The translations under genes and the position numbers were made by a program. A stretch of DNA of 64,000 nt. It comes from Streptomyces humi (lineage in GTDB: Bacteria; Actinomycetota; Actinomycetes; Streptomycetales; Streptomycetaceae). The stretch lies in contig NZ_LBMU02000040.1 of assembly GCF_001005085.2 (NCBI RefSeq), forward strand, positions 1-64,000, in the 5' to 3' direction. Under the pieces are notes generated by a model, which did not search any database, had not been told where the DNA came from, and saw only the letters and a program-made list of their open reading frames with translations. Below, piece by piece: positions 9,114-18,213 of this stretch; positions within the stretch are counted from its first letter, which is position 1, and each line of letters begins with the position of its first letter.

Positions 9114-10202
9114 GTGAGCCGCGCGGAAACCTCTCGGCGAGGCAGCCGGCCGGGCCGGGCGGGCATCAGAGACGTGGCCGCCGCCGCCGGAGTCTCCATC
9201 ACGACCGTCTCCGACGCCCTGAACGGCAAGGGCCGGCTTCCGGATGCCACCCGACGCCATGTCCGCGAGGTGGCCGACCGGCTGGGGTACCGCCCCTCCG
9301 CCGCCGCCCGCACCCTCCGTACCGGCAAGTCGGGACTCATCGGCCTGACCGTGACGACGTACGGGGATGAACCTTTCACCTTCACGGAGTTCGCGTACTT
9401 CGCCGAGATGGCCCGGGCCGCCACCTCGGCCGCGCTCGCCCGCGGCTACGCCCTGGTCATCCTGCCCGCGACCTCACGCCACGACGTCTGGTCGAACGTC
9501 GCCCTGGACGGCACCGTCGTCATCGACCCCTCCGACCAGGACCCGGTGGTCAGCGAGCTGGTCCGGCAGGGGCTGCCGGTCGTCTCCGACGGCCGCCCGG
9601 CCGGCTCGCTGCCGGTCACGGCCTGGGTGGACAACGATCACGAGGCCGCCGTACTCGGCATCCTCGACCATCTCGCCGCCGCGGGCGCCCGCCGGATCGG
9701 CCTGCTCACGGGCACCACGACGGACACCTACACGCACCTGTCGACCACCGCCTACATGCGCTGGTGCGAGCGCGTCGGCCAGGACCCGGTCTACGAGGCC
9801 TATCCCGCGCACGACCCGTGTGCGGGCGCCGTCGCCGCCGACCGGCTGCTCGCCCGCCCGGACCGGCCCGACGCCGTCTACGGCCTGTTCGACCCCAACG
9901 GCACCGACCTGCTCGCCGCCGCCCGCCGCTACGGGCTACGGGTCCCCGACGACCTGCTGCTGGTGTGTTGCAGCGAGTCCACCGTGTACGCCAACACCGA
10001 GCCGCCCATCACCACGCTCTCGCTGAAGCCGCGCCGGATCGGCACGGCGGTGGTGCAGCTCCTCATCGACGCCATCGAGGGCGTCGAGTCGGACCAGCCG
10101 GTCGAACAGGTGATACCGACCGAACTGATCGTGCGTACCTCCTCCCAGCGACGGGCGCCGCGCACCACGGTGAGCCCGCCGCGGGCACCGGAGGAGGAGT
10201 AG
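9114..10202 (+). CDS. LacI-family transcriptional regulator
   Basis: A 362-residue repressor-type protein. The N-terminal helix-turn-helix GIRDVAAAAGVSITTVSDAL (about residues 17-36) and hinge (YRPSAAARTLRTG) are classic LacI features, followed by a periplasmic-binding-protein-like effector domain to the C-terminus. The ligand is probably a sugar or nucleoside, but no transport or catabolic genes adjoin it, so the regulon is unknown. The GTG at 9114 follows AGGGAA at good spacing. An ATG at 9090, with a -10-like TACTAT 11 bp before it, is an alternative, possibly leaderless, start. Confidence 0.85.
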   Translation: MSRAETSRRGSRPGRAGIRDVAAAAGVSITTVSDALNGKGRLPDATRRHVREVADRLGYRPSAAARTLRTGKSGLIGLTVTTYGDEPFTFTEFAYFAEMARAATSAALARGYALVILPATSRHDVWSNVALDGTVVIDPSDQDPVVSELVRQGLPVVSDGRPAGSLPVTAWVDNDHEAAVLGILDHLAAAGARRIGLLTGTTTDTYTHLSTTAYMRWCERVGQDPVYEAYPAHDPCAGAVAADRLLARPDRPDAVYGLFDPNGTDLLAAARRYGLRVPDDLLLVCCSESTVYANTEPPITTLSLKPRRIGTAVVQLLIDAIEGVESDQPVEQVIPTELIVRTSSQRRAPRTTVSPPRAPEEE

Positions 10203-10456
10203 CACGGACACACGGAGGGGCCCCCGGCCGCCTGCCCGCCACCGCCGGGCGGGGGCCGGCAGGTGAACGGCCGACGGTCGAAGCCCTGCCCAACCGGGGC
10301 GAAAGCGGCACCGAACCGGTGGCCGGTCCCGATTCACCACCCCTGGGTCATCACACGGCGCGACCGGCATTCCTATGATGGGCCCACGACACCGCGGGCC
10401 GCTGCGACCAGGCAGTCCGAACCGGTGCAGTTGCGGCGCGATGGTGGAGGGGTCTG

Positions 10457-11545
10457 ATGACTCAGGGGGCCGGTCAGGGACCCGAGGCGGAACGGACGGC
10501 GACGTTGCGCGATTTCCGGGTGCCCGCGTACGTCAACGAGACCGGTCCGTACGCCCACAGCACCCACCCCGGCGAGGCGGCCCCGGCGCTCGACGAGCCT
10601 TACCCCGAGGACTACCCGGAGGGGTACACCCCGACCGAGCGCGACCTCCCCGTGATCAACCGCGGCGACACGCTCCAGATGCCGGTCGAACCCGCCGCCG
10701 CCCCGGCCGCGCAGCCCGCGGACGGCCCCGGCCCGCTGTACGTCGTCGGAGACGTGCACGGCTATCTCGACGAACTGCTCACCGCGCTGCGCGAGCAGGG
10801 CCTGGTCGACGCCGACGGCCGCTGGTGCGCGGGCACCGCCCGCCTGTGGTTCCTCGGCGACTTCACCGACCGCGGCCCGGACGGCATCGGCGTCATCGAC
10901 CTCGTGATGCGGCTGTCCGCCGAGGCCGCGGCGGCCGGCGGCTACTGCAAGGCCCTCATGGGCAACCACGAGCTGCTGCTCCTCGGCGCCAAGAGGTTCG
11001 GCGACACCCCCGTCCACTCCGGGGCGGGCACCGCCACCTTCCAGGCGGCCTGGCTGCTCAACGGCGGCCAGAAGACCGACATGGACCGGCTCCAGGACCA
11101 CCACCTCCAGTGGATGGCGCGCCTGGACGCGGTGGAGGAGGTCGACGGCTATCTGCTGGTCCACTCCGACACCACCGCCTACCTCGACTACGGCGACTCG
11201 ATCGAGGCGGTCAACGACACGGTCCGTGAGACCATCACCCGCAATGACGCGGACGAGGTCTGGGACCTGTTCCGTAAGTTCACCAAGCGCTTCTCCTTCC
11301 GCGACGAGGGGGGTGCAGACGCCGTCCGTTCCCTTCTCGATACGTACGGCGGTACCCGCATCGTTCACGGACACAGCCCGATTCCCTACCTGCTGGGCGA
11401 AGTCGGCTCCGAGGACGACGAAGAGGGCACCAGGCCCGTTGTGGAAGGTCCGCACATCTACGCGGACGGACTCGCCATCGCCATGGACGGCGGAGTGACC
11501 ATGGCCGGAAAGCTGCTGGTGAGGCAACTCCCTCTGGACGTATGA
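10457..11545 (+). CDS. metallophosphoesterase (PPP-type serine/threonine phosphatase)
   Basis: A 362-residue calcineurin-like phosphoesterase. The three metal-site motifs appear in order: GDVHG near residue 98, GDFTDRG near 134 and GNHE near 169. A late GTRIVHGHSP segment supplies the last histidine ligands. The family comprises PP1/PP2A-like protein phosphatases and diadenosine tetraphosphatases; which applies is not visible. The N-terminal 90 residues are Pro/Glu-rich and probably disordered. The ATG is preceded by GGAGGGG. Eukaryote-type Ser/Thr kinases are common in Streptomyces, so protein dephosphorylation is plausible. Confidence 0.85.
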   Translation: MTQGAGQGPEAERTATLRDFRVPAYVNETGPYAHSTHPGEAAPALDEPYPEDYPEGYTPTERDLPVINRGDTLQMPVEPAAAPAAQPADGPGPLYVVGDVHGYLDELLTALREQGLVDADGRWCAGTARLWFLGDFTDRGPDGIGVIDLVMRLSAEAAAAGGYCKALMGNHELLLLGAKRFGDTPVHSGAGTATFQAAWLLNGGQKTDMDRLQDHHLQWMARLDAVEEVDGYLLVHSDTTAYLDYGDSIEAVNDTVRETITRNDADEVWDLFRKFTKRFSFRDEGGADAVRSLLDTYGGTRIVHGHSPIPYLLGEVGSEDDEEGTRPVVEGPHIYADGLAIAMDGGVTMAGKLLVRQLPLDV

Positions 11546-11726
11546 GCGTTCTGTACGCTGTTCTGTCCCTCCGGCGTCGCACGCGGGCCACCCCCAATTT
11601 CGGGCAACCCCCTGTCACCGCGTGCCTTGACGGCTCTACCATCGGTTTATCCGTAGCAGGCTCCCCTCCGTTTCTGCCCGACGGTTCGCCGGCGTGCGAG
11701 CCACAAGCCCTACGGAGCATCGGGGG

Positions 11727-12596
11727 ATGCACATGAACAGCGTTCCGCAGCACCTGCACAGCGAGGACCGCCAGGAATACGAGCGGATCCTCGATGAGGC
11801 GCTGCGCTCCGCCCCTTACCGTCCCGAACTGGCCCCCATAGGCCGGCATTTGAACTCCGAACAGCTGCGCACCATGGCGCTCAACGCCACCGCACTGATC
11901 ACGGCGGCCGCGGCGACCGAGTACCAGCACTACGTGAAGGTCCGCGAGGAACTGCGCAATCCCGCGCGGTCCACCCCTGCCCCCGCCCAGCAGTCCGACT
12001 CCGCCGAGCCGGCCGTGGGCGGCGCCCTGGGGCTCGCCACCACCCTCGGCGAGGCCGCCGAGACCACCGGCGCCGGCGGCTTCGCCCTCGCCCTGGTCCT
12101 GGCGCCGGTGCTCGCGGGCACCGCCGCCGCGATCTTCCTGCTCGTCGGATACGTCCTGAAGATGCTGGACCCGGCCCCGGCGTTCGCCCAGACCATGCTC
12201 ACCGCAGGCTGGGTGTTCGGCGCCGTGACCGCGGCCGCCATCCTCATGGCGGGCGCGGGGCTGCTGCTCACCGCACTGCGCAACAGCCCCTCGCTGGAGG
12301 CCGGAGCCTACGGCGAACCCGACGGGGAAGTGGCCAAGGCCCGGGAGGCCTGGCGGGACGCCCTGCTGGAGCGTGGCATCCTGCCCTTCCTGCGGGAAGC
12401 GCTGGCCACCGACGCGGGCCCGGCCGAACTGCACCGCACGGCACCGTCGGGTCCGGCGGGCCGGATGCCGCGCCTCGGCTACGACCGCCCCGGCTTCAGC
12501 ACCGACGACGGCGCGACCCCCGCGTCCCGCCCGAGCTTCAGCAGCCCGGACTACACCAGCCCGGACTTCGGAGGCCCGGATCACCAGCCGGAATAG
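11727..12596 (+). CDS. hypothetical two-helix membrane protein
   Basis: A 289-residue protein of no recognised family. An N-terminal hydrophilic part (about 1-110) contains an Ala-rich helix. Two long hydrophobic segments follow, near residues 117-140 and 156-183, and then a Pro/Ser-rich hydrophilic tail with repeated SSPDYTSPDF-like elements. Membrane anchoring with both tails on one side is likely. The ATG at 11727 has GGAG nine bases upstream; the ATG at 11733 is equally possible. It stands alone between the phosphatase and thiC. Function unknown. Confidence 0.75.
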   Translation: MHMNSVPQHLHSEDRQEYERILDEALRSAPYRPELAPIGRHLNSEQLRTMALNATALITAAAATEYQHYVKVREELRNPARSTPAPAQQSDSAEPAVGGALGLATTLGEAAETTGAGGFALALVLAPVLAGTAAAIFLLVGYVLKMLDPAPAFAQTMLTAGWVFGAVTAAAILMAGAGLLLTALRNSPSLEAGAYGEPDGEVAKAREAWRDALLERGILPFLREALATDAGPAELHRTAPSGPAGRMPRLGYDRPGFSTDDGATPASRPSFSSPDYTSPDFGGPDHQPE

Positions 12597-12597
12597 C

Positions 12598-12631
12598 CCG
12601 GTCCGCGCCCCCACCCGGGGGCGCGGACCGG
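12598..12631. terminator. bidirectional terminator hairpin
   Basis: A perfect 15-bp GC-rich stem (CCGGTCCGCGCCCCC and its complement) with a 4-nt loop. It lies between the convergent stop codons of the membrane protein gene and thiC and could end transcription from both sides. Confidence 0.8.
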
Positions 12632-12644
12632 ACACCCGGCCAGA

Positions 12645-14465
12645 TCAGTCCGCGATCGGCAGGTACACCCTGTTCCCGCCGGCCGCGAACTCCTTCGACT
12701 TCTGGAGCATCCCCTCCGCCGCCTCCTCGGGTGACGCCCCCTCAGCGGCCGCACCACCGAACCGCTCCGTGATGCTGTGACTGATCTTCATGGAGCAGAA
12801 CTTCGGCCCGCACATGGAGCAGAAGTGAGCCGTCTTCGCCGGCTCCGCCGGAAGGGTCTCGTCGTGGAACTCACGGGCCGTGTCCGGGTCCAGGGCGAGG
12901 TTGAACTGGTCCTCCCACCGGAACTCGAAGCGCGCGTCGGACAGCGCGTCGTCCCACTCCTGCGCACCCGGGTGGCCCTTGGCGAGGTCCGCCGCGTGGG
13001 CCGCGATCTTGTAGGTGATGACACCGGTCTTGACGTCGTCCCGGTTGGGCAGGCCCAGGTGCTCCTTGGGGGTCACGTAGCAGAGCATCGCCGTGCCCCA
13101 CCAGGCGATCATCGCGGCACCGATGCCGGAGGTGATGTGGTCGTACGCCGGCGCGACGTCCGTGGTCAGCGGGCCGAGCGTATAGAACGGAGCTTCATCG
13201 CAGATCTCCTGCTGAAGGTCGATGTTCTCCTTGATCTTGTGCATCGGGACATGGCCCGGGCCTTCGATCATGGTCTGTACGTGGAAACGCTTGGCGATCC
13301 GGTTGAGTTCCCCGAGCGTCCGCAGCTCCGCGAACTGGGCCTCGTCGTTGGCGTCCGCGATGGAGCCGGGCCGCAGACCGTCGCCCAGCGAGTACGTGAC
13401 GTCGTAGGCAGCGAGGATCTCGCAGAGTTCCTCGAAGTTCTCGTACAGGAACGATTCCTTGTGGTGCGCCAGGCACCAGGCAGCCATGATCGAGCCGCCG
13501 CGCGAGACGATGCCGGTCTTGCGGTTCGCCGTGAGCGGGACGAACGGCAGCCGGACACCCGCGTGGACGGTCATGTAGTCCACGCCCTGCTCGGCCTGTT
13601 CGACGACGGTGTCCTTGTAGATCTCCCAGGTCAGTTCCTCCGCCCGGCCGTCGACCTTCTCCAGTGCCTGGTAGAGCGGCACCGTGCCGATGGGGACGGG
13701 GGAGTTGCGCAGCACCCACTCACGGGTGGTGTGGATGTTGCGGCCGGTGGAGAGGTCCATGACCGTGTCGGCGCCCCAGCGGGTCGCCCACGTCATCTTC
13801 TCCACCTCCTCCTCGATGGAGGAGGTCACCGCCGAGTTGCCGATGTTGGCGTTGACCTTCACCAGGAACCGCTTGCCGATGATCATCGGCTCGATCTCCG
13901 GGTGGTTGACGTTGGCCGGCAGCACGGCCCGCCCCGCCGCGATCTCCTCACGGACGACCTCCGGCGTGACGTTCTCCCGGATGGCCACGTACTCCATCTC
14001 GGGCGTGATCTCACCCCGGCGCGCGTACGCGAGCTGGGTGACCGCCTCACCGGTCCGGCCGCGGCGCGGCTGGCGCGGGCGGCCCGGGAACACCGCGTCC
14101 AGGTTGCGCAGACCGCCACGCGGTGAGGTGTGCTTGATCCCGTCGTCCTCGGGACGGACCGGACGGCCCGCGTACTCCTCGGTATCGCCGCGGCCGATGA
14201 TCCAGTTCTCCCGCAGCGGGGGCAGGCCCCTGCGGACGTCGGTCTCGACGAGCGGATCGGTGTACGGGCCCGAGGTGTCGTAGAGCGTGACCGACTCCCC
14301 GTTGGTGAGATGCACCTGACGGACCGGCACCCGCAGATCGGGGCGGGAGCCCTCGACATACCCCTTGTGCCAGCCGATGGACTCTCCGGCCCCCTCGGAC
14401 ATTTCGCCCGCAATGGGCTGTTCGTCCTGGCTGAGGGCAGGCGTGCGTGCGTCCTTGTTGGTCAT
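12645..14465 (-). CDS. thiC: phosphomethylpyrimidine synthase ThiC
   Basis: A 606-residue radical-SAM enzyme that converts aminoimidazole ribotide to hydroxymethylpyrimidine phosphate, the pyrimidine half of thiamine. The C-terminal CSMCGPKFC (CX2CX4C, near residue 552) binds the 4Fe-4S cluster. The family core, including MIEGPGHVPMHK and GLRPGSIADANDEAQ, is intact. The ATG lies 8 bp after the TPP aptamer, and its Shine-Dalgarno GGGAG is the 3' end of the aptamer, so translation should be directly ligand-controlled. It is monocistronic, ending at a terminator. Confidence 0.97.
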   Translation of the reverse strand: MTNKDARTPALSQDEQPIAGEMSEGAGESIGWHKGYVEGSRPDLRVPVRQVHLTNGESVTLYDTSGPYTDPLVETDVRRGLPPLRENWIIGRGDTEEYAGRPVRPEDDGIKHTSPRGGLRNLDAVFPGRPRQPRRGRTGEAVTQLAYARRGEITPEMEYVAIRENVTPEVVREEIAAGRAVLPANVNHPEIEPMIIGKRFLVKVNANIGNSAVTSSIEEEVEKMTWATRWGADTVMDLSTGRNIHTTREWVLRNSPVPIGTVPLYQALEKVDGRAEELTWEIYKDTVVEQAEQGVDYMTVHAGVRLPFVPLTANRKTGIVSRGGSIMAAWCLAHHKESFLYENFEELCEILAAYDVTYSLGDGLRPGSIADANDEAQFAELRTLGELNRIAKRFHVQTMIEGPGHVPMHKIKENIDLQQEICDEAPFYTLGPLTTDVAPAYDHITSGIGAAMIAWWGTAMLCYVTPKEHLGLPNRDDVKTGVITYKIAAHAADLAKGHPGAQEWDDALSDARFEFRWEDQFNLALDPDTAREFHDETLPAEPAKTAHFCSMCGPKFCSMKISHSITERFGGAAAEGASPEEAAEGMLQKSKEFAAGGNRVYLPIAD

Positions 14466-14473
14466 GAGACCTA

Positions 14474-14626
14474 CTCCCTACGCCGGCATTACCCGGTAAC
14501 AGGTTCGGCGGTCGACGCAGCGGCTTCCGTGGGGCGGCGCTTCCTGTGGAACATCACTCGTTCCACGTGAAACATCGCGAATACGGAGGTCAGCGCCCTC
14601 TCAGCCCGGTGCTCCGAGCTCCCGCG
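14474..14626 (-). promoter_or_regulatory. TPP riboswitch (THI box) of thiC
   Basis: Read on the minus strand, the leader contains CGGGAGCTCGG, GGGCTGAGAGG and, further on, GAACCTGTTACCGGGTAATG followed by CCGGCGTAGGGAG. These are the conserved pyrimidine- and pyrophosphate-binding parts of the thiamine pyrophosphate aptamer. The GGGAG closing the P1 stem is also the thiC ribosome-binding site, which indicates translational control. The variable P3 region is long, about 85 nt. It contains a 7-bp hairpin (14546-14552 with 14560-14566) and a degenerate parS. Confidence 0.95.
14559..14574. other. degenerate parS-like site (14/16) inside the TPP riboswitch
   Basis: CGTTCCACGTGAAACA differs from the parS consensus at two positions, both in its left half. 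It lies in the variable P3 insertion of the thiC riboswitch. One half-site is also one arm of the P3 hairpin. Whether ParB binds it is unknown. Confidence 0.5.
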
Positions 14627-14706
14627 TGTGCAAAGGTGCCTCCACGCTAGCGTCAATTCGGGCGCGGTGAACAGGGGGCCCCTGCCGTTCTTGCGATGAT
14701 CTGGCG

Positions 14707-16176
14707 GTGACCACGACACAGCAGTCCTCCTATCCGCCCCCTGACCCAAGGCGCGCCAACGGCGCGCCCCGTGGCGACGGACCCGGCCAGGGGCAGGCTC
14801 TTGGGGAGGGCCATGGAGGGCCCGGGCATCAGGAACACGGACCCGGTCACGGTCACGGTCACGGTCACGGTGGTTCCGGTGGCGGGCACGGCCACTCGCA
14901 CGGCCACGGCCCCGCCGCACCCGTCTCGAAGCATCTCCGCAAGGTCATCGCGGCGATCCTCATCCCCTTCACCGCCGCGGTCGTGGTCGGTCTGGTGGTG
15001 CTGTGGCCCGGCGGCGCCCCGCCGCACGAGCGCACCGGTGTCGGTTTCGACCGGCAGACGCAGGCGGCCACGGTCGCCAAGGTCGTCTCGGTCAGCTGCA
15101 AGTCGGTCAATGCCTCCGGGGGCGGCGCGACGGGTGACGCCGCCACCGGCGACGGGACCTCCGCGGCGGAGGAGGACGGCGGCACCTGCAAGAAGGCCAC
15201 GGTCCGGGTCGACACCGGCAAGGACAAGGGCCGCACCTTCACCGAGATCGTGCAGCCCGACCAGTCACGGCAGCTGCACCAGGGCGAGAAGGTCGTGGTC
15301 GCGTACGAGCCCTCGGCGCCCAAGGACTTGCAGTACTCGGTCACCGACGTGGACCGGAAGTTCCCTATGGCGCTGCTGGCCGGGATCTTCGCGTTCGCCG
15401 TCGTGGTGGTGGGCCGGCTGCGCGGTGTGATGGCGCTGGTCGCGCTGGCCGTCAGCTTCCTGGTACTGACCATGTTCATCCTGCCGGGAATCCTCCAGGG
15501 CTCGAATCCGCTGCTGATGGCGGTGGTCGGGTCGAGCGCCATCATGCTGATCGCCCTGTACATCTGCCATGGGCTGTCGGCCCGGACCTCGGTGGCGGTG
15601 CTCGGCACACTGGTCTCGCTGTGCCTGATCGGCCTTCTCGGTTCTGAGTTCATCGACTGGGCCGCGCTCACCGGAAACACCGACGACAACACCGGCCTCA
15701 TCCATGGCCTGTACCCGTCGATCGACATGAGCGGTCTGCTGCTGGCCGGCGTCATCATCGGCTCGCTGGGTGTCCTCGACGACGTGACGGTGACCCAGAC
15801 GTCGGCCGTCTGGGAACTGCACGAGGCCAACCCGACGATGGGCTGGCGCGGGCTGTACCGGGCGGGCATCCGTATCGGCCGCGACCACATCGCCTCCGTC
15901 GTCAACACCCTCGTGCTGGCCTACGCGGGCGCGGCGCTGCCGCTGCTGCTGCTCTTCTCGATCGCGCAGAGCAGTGTGACGACGGTCGCCAACAGCGAGT
16001 TGGTGGCCGAGGAGATCGTGCGCACCCTGGTCGGCTCGATCGGCCTGGTCGCCTCCGTGCCGGTCACCACGCTGCTGGCGGCCCTGGTGGTGTCGGCCGA
16101 CCGGCCGGGCACGGCGGCGGTCGCGGCGGGGGAGGCTTCGGCGCGCGGCGGCCGGGGGCGGCGCCGGAAGCGCTGA
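14707..16176 (+). CDS. YibE/F-family membrane protein with His-rich N-terminus
   Basis: A 489-residue integral membrane protein resembling the YibE/F family, whose biochemical role is unsettled. Residues about 30-70 are a His/Gly tract containing GHGHGHGHG and GHSHGHG, partly encoded by tandem GGTCAC hexamers; such tracts often bind Zn, Ni or Co. A first membrane helix lies near 78-100, an extracytoplasmic domain spans about 100-215, and about seven more helices follow. DDVTVTQTS is a typical family segment. It starts with GTG without a clear ribosome-binding site, divergent from the thiC leader. Confidence 0.8.
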   Translation: MTTTQQSSYPPPDPRRANGAPRGDGPGQGQALGEGHGGPGHQEHGPGHGHGHGHGGSGGGHGHSHGHGPAAPVSKHLRKVIAAILIPFTAAVVVGLVVLWPGGAPPHERTGVGFDRQTQAATVAKVVSVSCKSVNASGGGATGDAATGDGTSAAEEDGGTCKKATVRVDTGKDKGRTFTEIVQPDQSRQLHQGEKVVVAYEPSAPKDLQYSVTDVDRKFPMALLAGIFAFAVVVVGRLRGVMALVALAVSFLVLTMFILPGILQGSNPLLMAVVGSSAIMLIALYICHGLSARTSVAVLGTLVSLCLIGLLGSEFIDWAALTGNTDDNTGLIHGLYPSIDMSGLLLAGVIIGSLGVLDDVTVTQTSAVWELHEANPTMGWRGLYRAGIRIGRDHIASVVNTLVLAYAGAALPLLLLFSIAQSSVTTVANSELVAEEIVRTLVGSIGLVASVPVTTLLAALVVSADRPGTAAVAAGEASARGGRGRRRKR

Positions 16177-16299
16177 GGGGCCAAGGACCCATGAAGGGCC
16201 CTCCGCGGCCTACAGGGGGCCCACAAGGGCTCGCAGAAGCGTTCCTGCCCTTCCTCGTCCGGCTCGGGCCGTGCGGCTCGCCCCCGGTGCCGTAACGCT

Positions 16300-16737
16300 T
16301 CAGCCGGTGCTCTGCTCCTCGGCGAGGATGCGGTCCAGCGCCTCGTCCAGATGGGCGTCGAAATCGGCGAGCGCGCCTTCCTGGCCGAGCGGGACCAGCT
16401 TGTCCGTACGGTCGAGGAAAGCCACCAGCGGGGGCGCCGAGGACCGAAACATCGCCTGGTCACCGCCGACCTGAAGCCGGATCAGCACCTCGCCCAGCAC
16501 CTCGGTGTCGGCGGGCGCGATGTGCACATCGCCCTCGCCGCACGGCCGGCCCACCCCGTCGATCAGCAGCTCCCGGCCGAAGGCCCAGGTCACCGGCGCG
16601 TCACCGGGCAGATGGAAGGTGAGCCGTACGGCATACGGATCACAGGTCTCGTAGCGCAACTCCACGGGGATGCGGAAGGAGAGCTCCTCCGAGACGAGAA
16701 AGCTCATCATGACTTCTGCTTGTACGGACTCGCGCAT
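16300..16737 (-). CDS. ssgA: sporulation/cell division regulator SsgA
   Basis: A 145-residue member of the actinomycete-specific SsgA-like proteins. The N-terminus (SFLVSEELSFRIPVELRYE) and core segments (TFHLPGDAPVTWAFGREL, LVAFLDRTDKLVPLGQE) closely match S. coelicolor SsgA as I remember it. SsgA promotes sporulation septation and hyphal branching and acts on septum-site localisation together with SsgB. It lies 99 bp downstream of ssgR on the same strand but is normally transcribed from its own developmentally controlled promoter. It converges with the YibE/F gene. About nine residues longer than the S. coelicolor protein as I recall it. Confidence 0.97.
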   Translation of the reverse strand: MRESVQAEVMMSFLVSEELSFRIPVELRYETCDPYAVRLTFHLPGDAPVTWAFGRELLIDGVGRPCGEGDVHIAPADTEVLGEVLIRLQVGGDQAMFRSSAPPLVAFLDRTDKLVPLGQEGALADFDAHLDEALDRILAEEQSTG

Positions 16738-16836
16738 CGTCTACCCCGTCATATGACGCCGACCGGCCGGGATTTACCCCTTCAATGATGGTCAAATCTT
16801 GCTCAACGTACACGGGAGATCACAAGGAGTGAGTTT

Positions 16837-17703
16837 TCAGATACTGATAGCGATGGCCAGGGAGCCCAGATGACGTCCGACTTCTCCCTGCAACTCCCGC
16901 ACCGCCGGCAGCAGTCGGTCGGCCTGGTGGAGGGGAAGGGAGATGGCCATCGTGGCGGCCGTGGCGCCGACCGTGATGGGAATCGCCGCGCACACCGTCC
17001 CGAGCGCGTACTCCTGGCGCTCCACCACCGGCTCCATCCGCCGGGTGCGTTCCAGTCGGCGCAGCAGCGCGTGGCTGTCACGCACCGTGTACGGAGTGAG
17101 GGCCTGGACGGGGTACCGGTCGAGATGGTCGCGGCGGGCGTCCTCGTCCAGTTGGGAGAGCAGACACCGGCCGATGGCGTGGGCGTGGCCGGTCTCGCGG
17201 AAGTCCGCCCACTCCTCGACCGCCGGGGTGCCCGGAGCGTCGGAGACGCACCTGACCTCGATCTCGCCGTCCCGGTACATCGCGTAGTAGACCGGCACAC
17301 CGATGGAATCGCGCCAGCGGGCGAGGGTGTCGACGACCGCGCTGCGACGTTTCTGCTGCGCTCCGCTGCTGCTCAGCCGTTCGGCGGCCTCGCCGAGGAA
17401 GAACAGCCCTTTGTCGCGGTGCAGATAACCCTCGTGCACGAGGGTGCGCAGCAGGTGGTAGGCGGTGGGCAGGGCGAGCCCGGTCTCGCGGGCCAGTTGT
17501 TTGGCGGGGGCGCCGTGTTCGTGTCCGGCGACGCACTCCAGCAGGCGCATGGCGCGTTGTACGGAGCCGATGAGAGTGGCCGAGTGCGGCTGTGCGGAGT
17601 CGGCCCGGGCGGGCGGCCGCTGCACGGGGGGTGTGCTGGAACTGCGTTGGGCGGGGGGTGGGCGGTGTTCCGTGGGTGCAGAGGTGGCGTCAAGCGTGGC
17701 CAA
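16837..17703 (-). CDS. ssgR: IclR-family activator of ssgA (SsgR)
   Basis: A 288-residue IclR-type regulator. A Pro/Ala-rich leader (about 1-42) precedes the winged helix (SVQRAMRLLECVA to GLFFLGEAAERL, about 45-112) and an IclR effector domain to the C-terminus. Its position directly before ssgA identifies it as SsgR, which in S. coelicolor is required to switch on ssgA during development. The start codon appears to be TTG at 17703 with GGGAG six bases upstream. The disordered leader means an internal start cannot be excluded. Confidence 0.93.
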   Translation of the reverse strand: MATLDATSAPTEHRPPPAQRSSSTPPVQRPPARADSAQPHSATLIGSVQRAMRLLECVAGHEHGAPAKQLARETGLALPTAYHLLRTLVHEGYLHRDKGLFFLGEAAERLSSSGAQQKRRSAVVDTLARWRDSIGVPVYYAMYRDGEIEVRCVSDAPGTPAVEEWADFRETGHAHAIGRCLLSQLDEDARRDHLDRYPVQALTPYTVRDSHALLRRLERTRRMEPVVERQEYALGTVCAAIPITVGATAATMAISLPLHQADRLLPAVRELQGEVGRHLGSLAIAISI

Positions 17704-17837
17704 GAGTCGCTCCCGGAGCGCGAGGGGGTCAGCGACTCTAACCGTCTGTCGCCGCCTCCGGTCGGCCCGTTGGGGGAAACTTCCCTCGCCCGAGGGAACC
17801 GGCGATTACTGTTACCGGCCGCCGATTCCCTCGGTCC

Positions 17838-18050
17838 TCACCAGTCGCTCTTCGACGAGGAGCTCGACATGAACTTCCGCACGACGTAGATCAGTCCGCC
17901 GACCAGCGCCACGAAGATCAGCAACTTGAAGAGCAGGTAGGCCAGGAAGCCGACGATCGCGCCGATCAGGCCGCCGAACACCACGAGCGCGATGACCGGC
18001 ACCGCGATCCACTTCACCCACCACGGCAGACCCGTGAAGATCTCTCGCAT
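17838..18050 (-). CDS. small two-helix membrane protein (DUF5326-like)
   Basis: A 70-residue protein. Residues about 11-60 form two closely spaced hydrophobic helices (WIAVPVIALVVFGGLIGAIV, then LFKLLIFVALVGGLIYVV), followed by a basic/serine tail (RKFMSSSSSKSDW). It resembles small Streptomyces membrane proteins filed under DUF5326, a name from memory. The ATG at 18050 has AGGA upstream. It lies between ssgR and the cupin gene on the same strand. No function is known. Confidence 0.8.
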   Translation of the reverse strand: MREIFTGLPWWVKWIAVPVIALVVFGGLIGAIVGFLAYLLFKLLIFVALVGGLIYVVRKFMSSSSSKSDW

Positions 18051-18213
18051 TGCCCAGTCCTCAGCTTTCTCGTGCGCTCGGCACGTATGTCTCGTGCGTC
18101 CCGCACGATGCGATGTCCTGCACTCGATGCTAGAGCCGCGAGGGGGCCGTTCGGGGGTCCCGGATCCCTTGTCCTCCCCTGACCCGTCCCCTAGGGAACC
18201 CCGAGAGCCGGAG

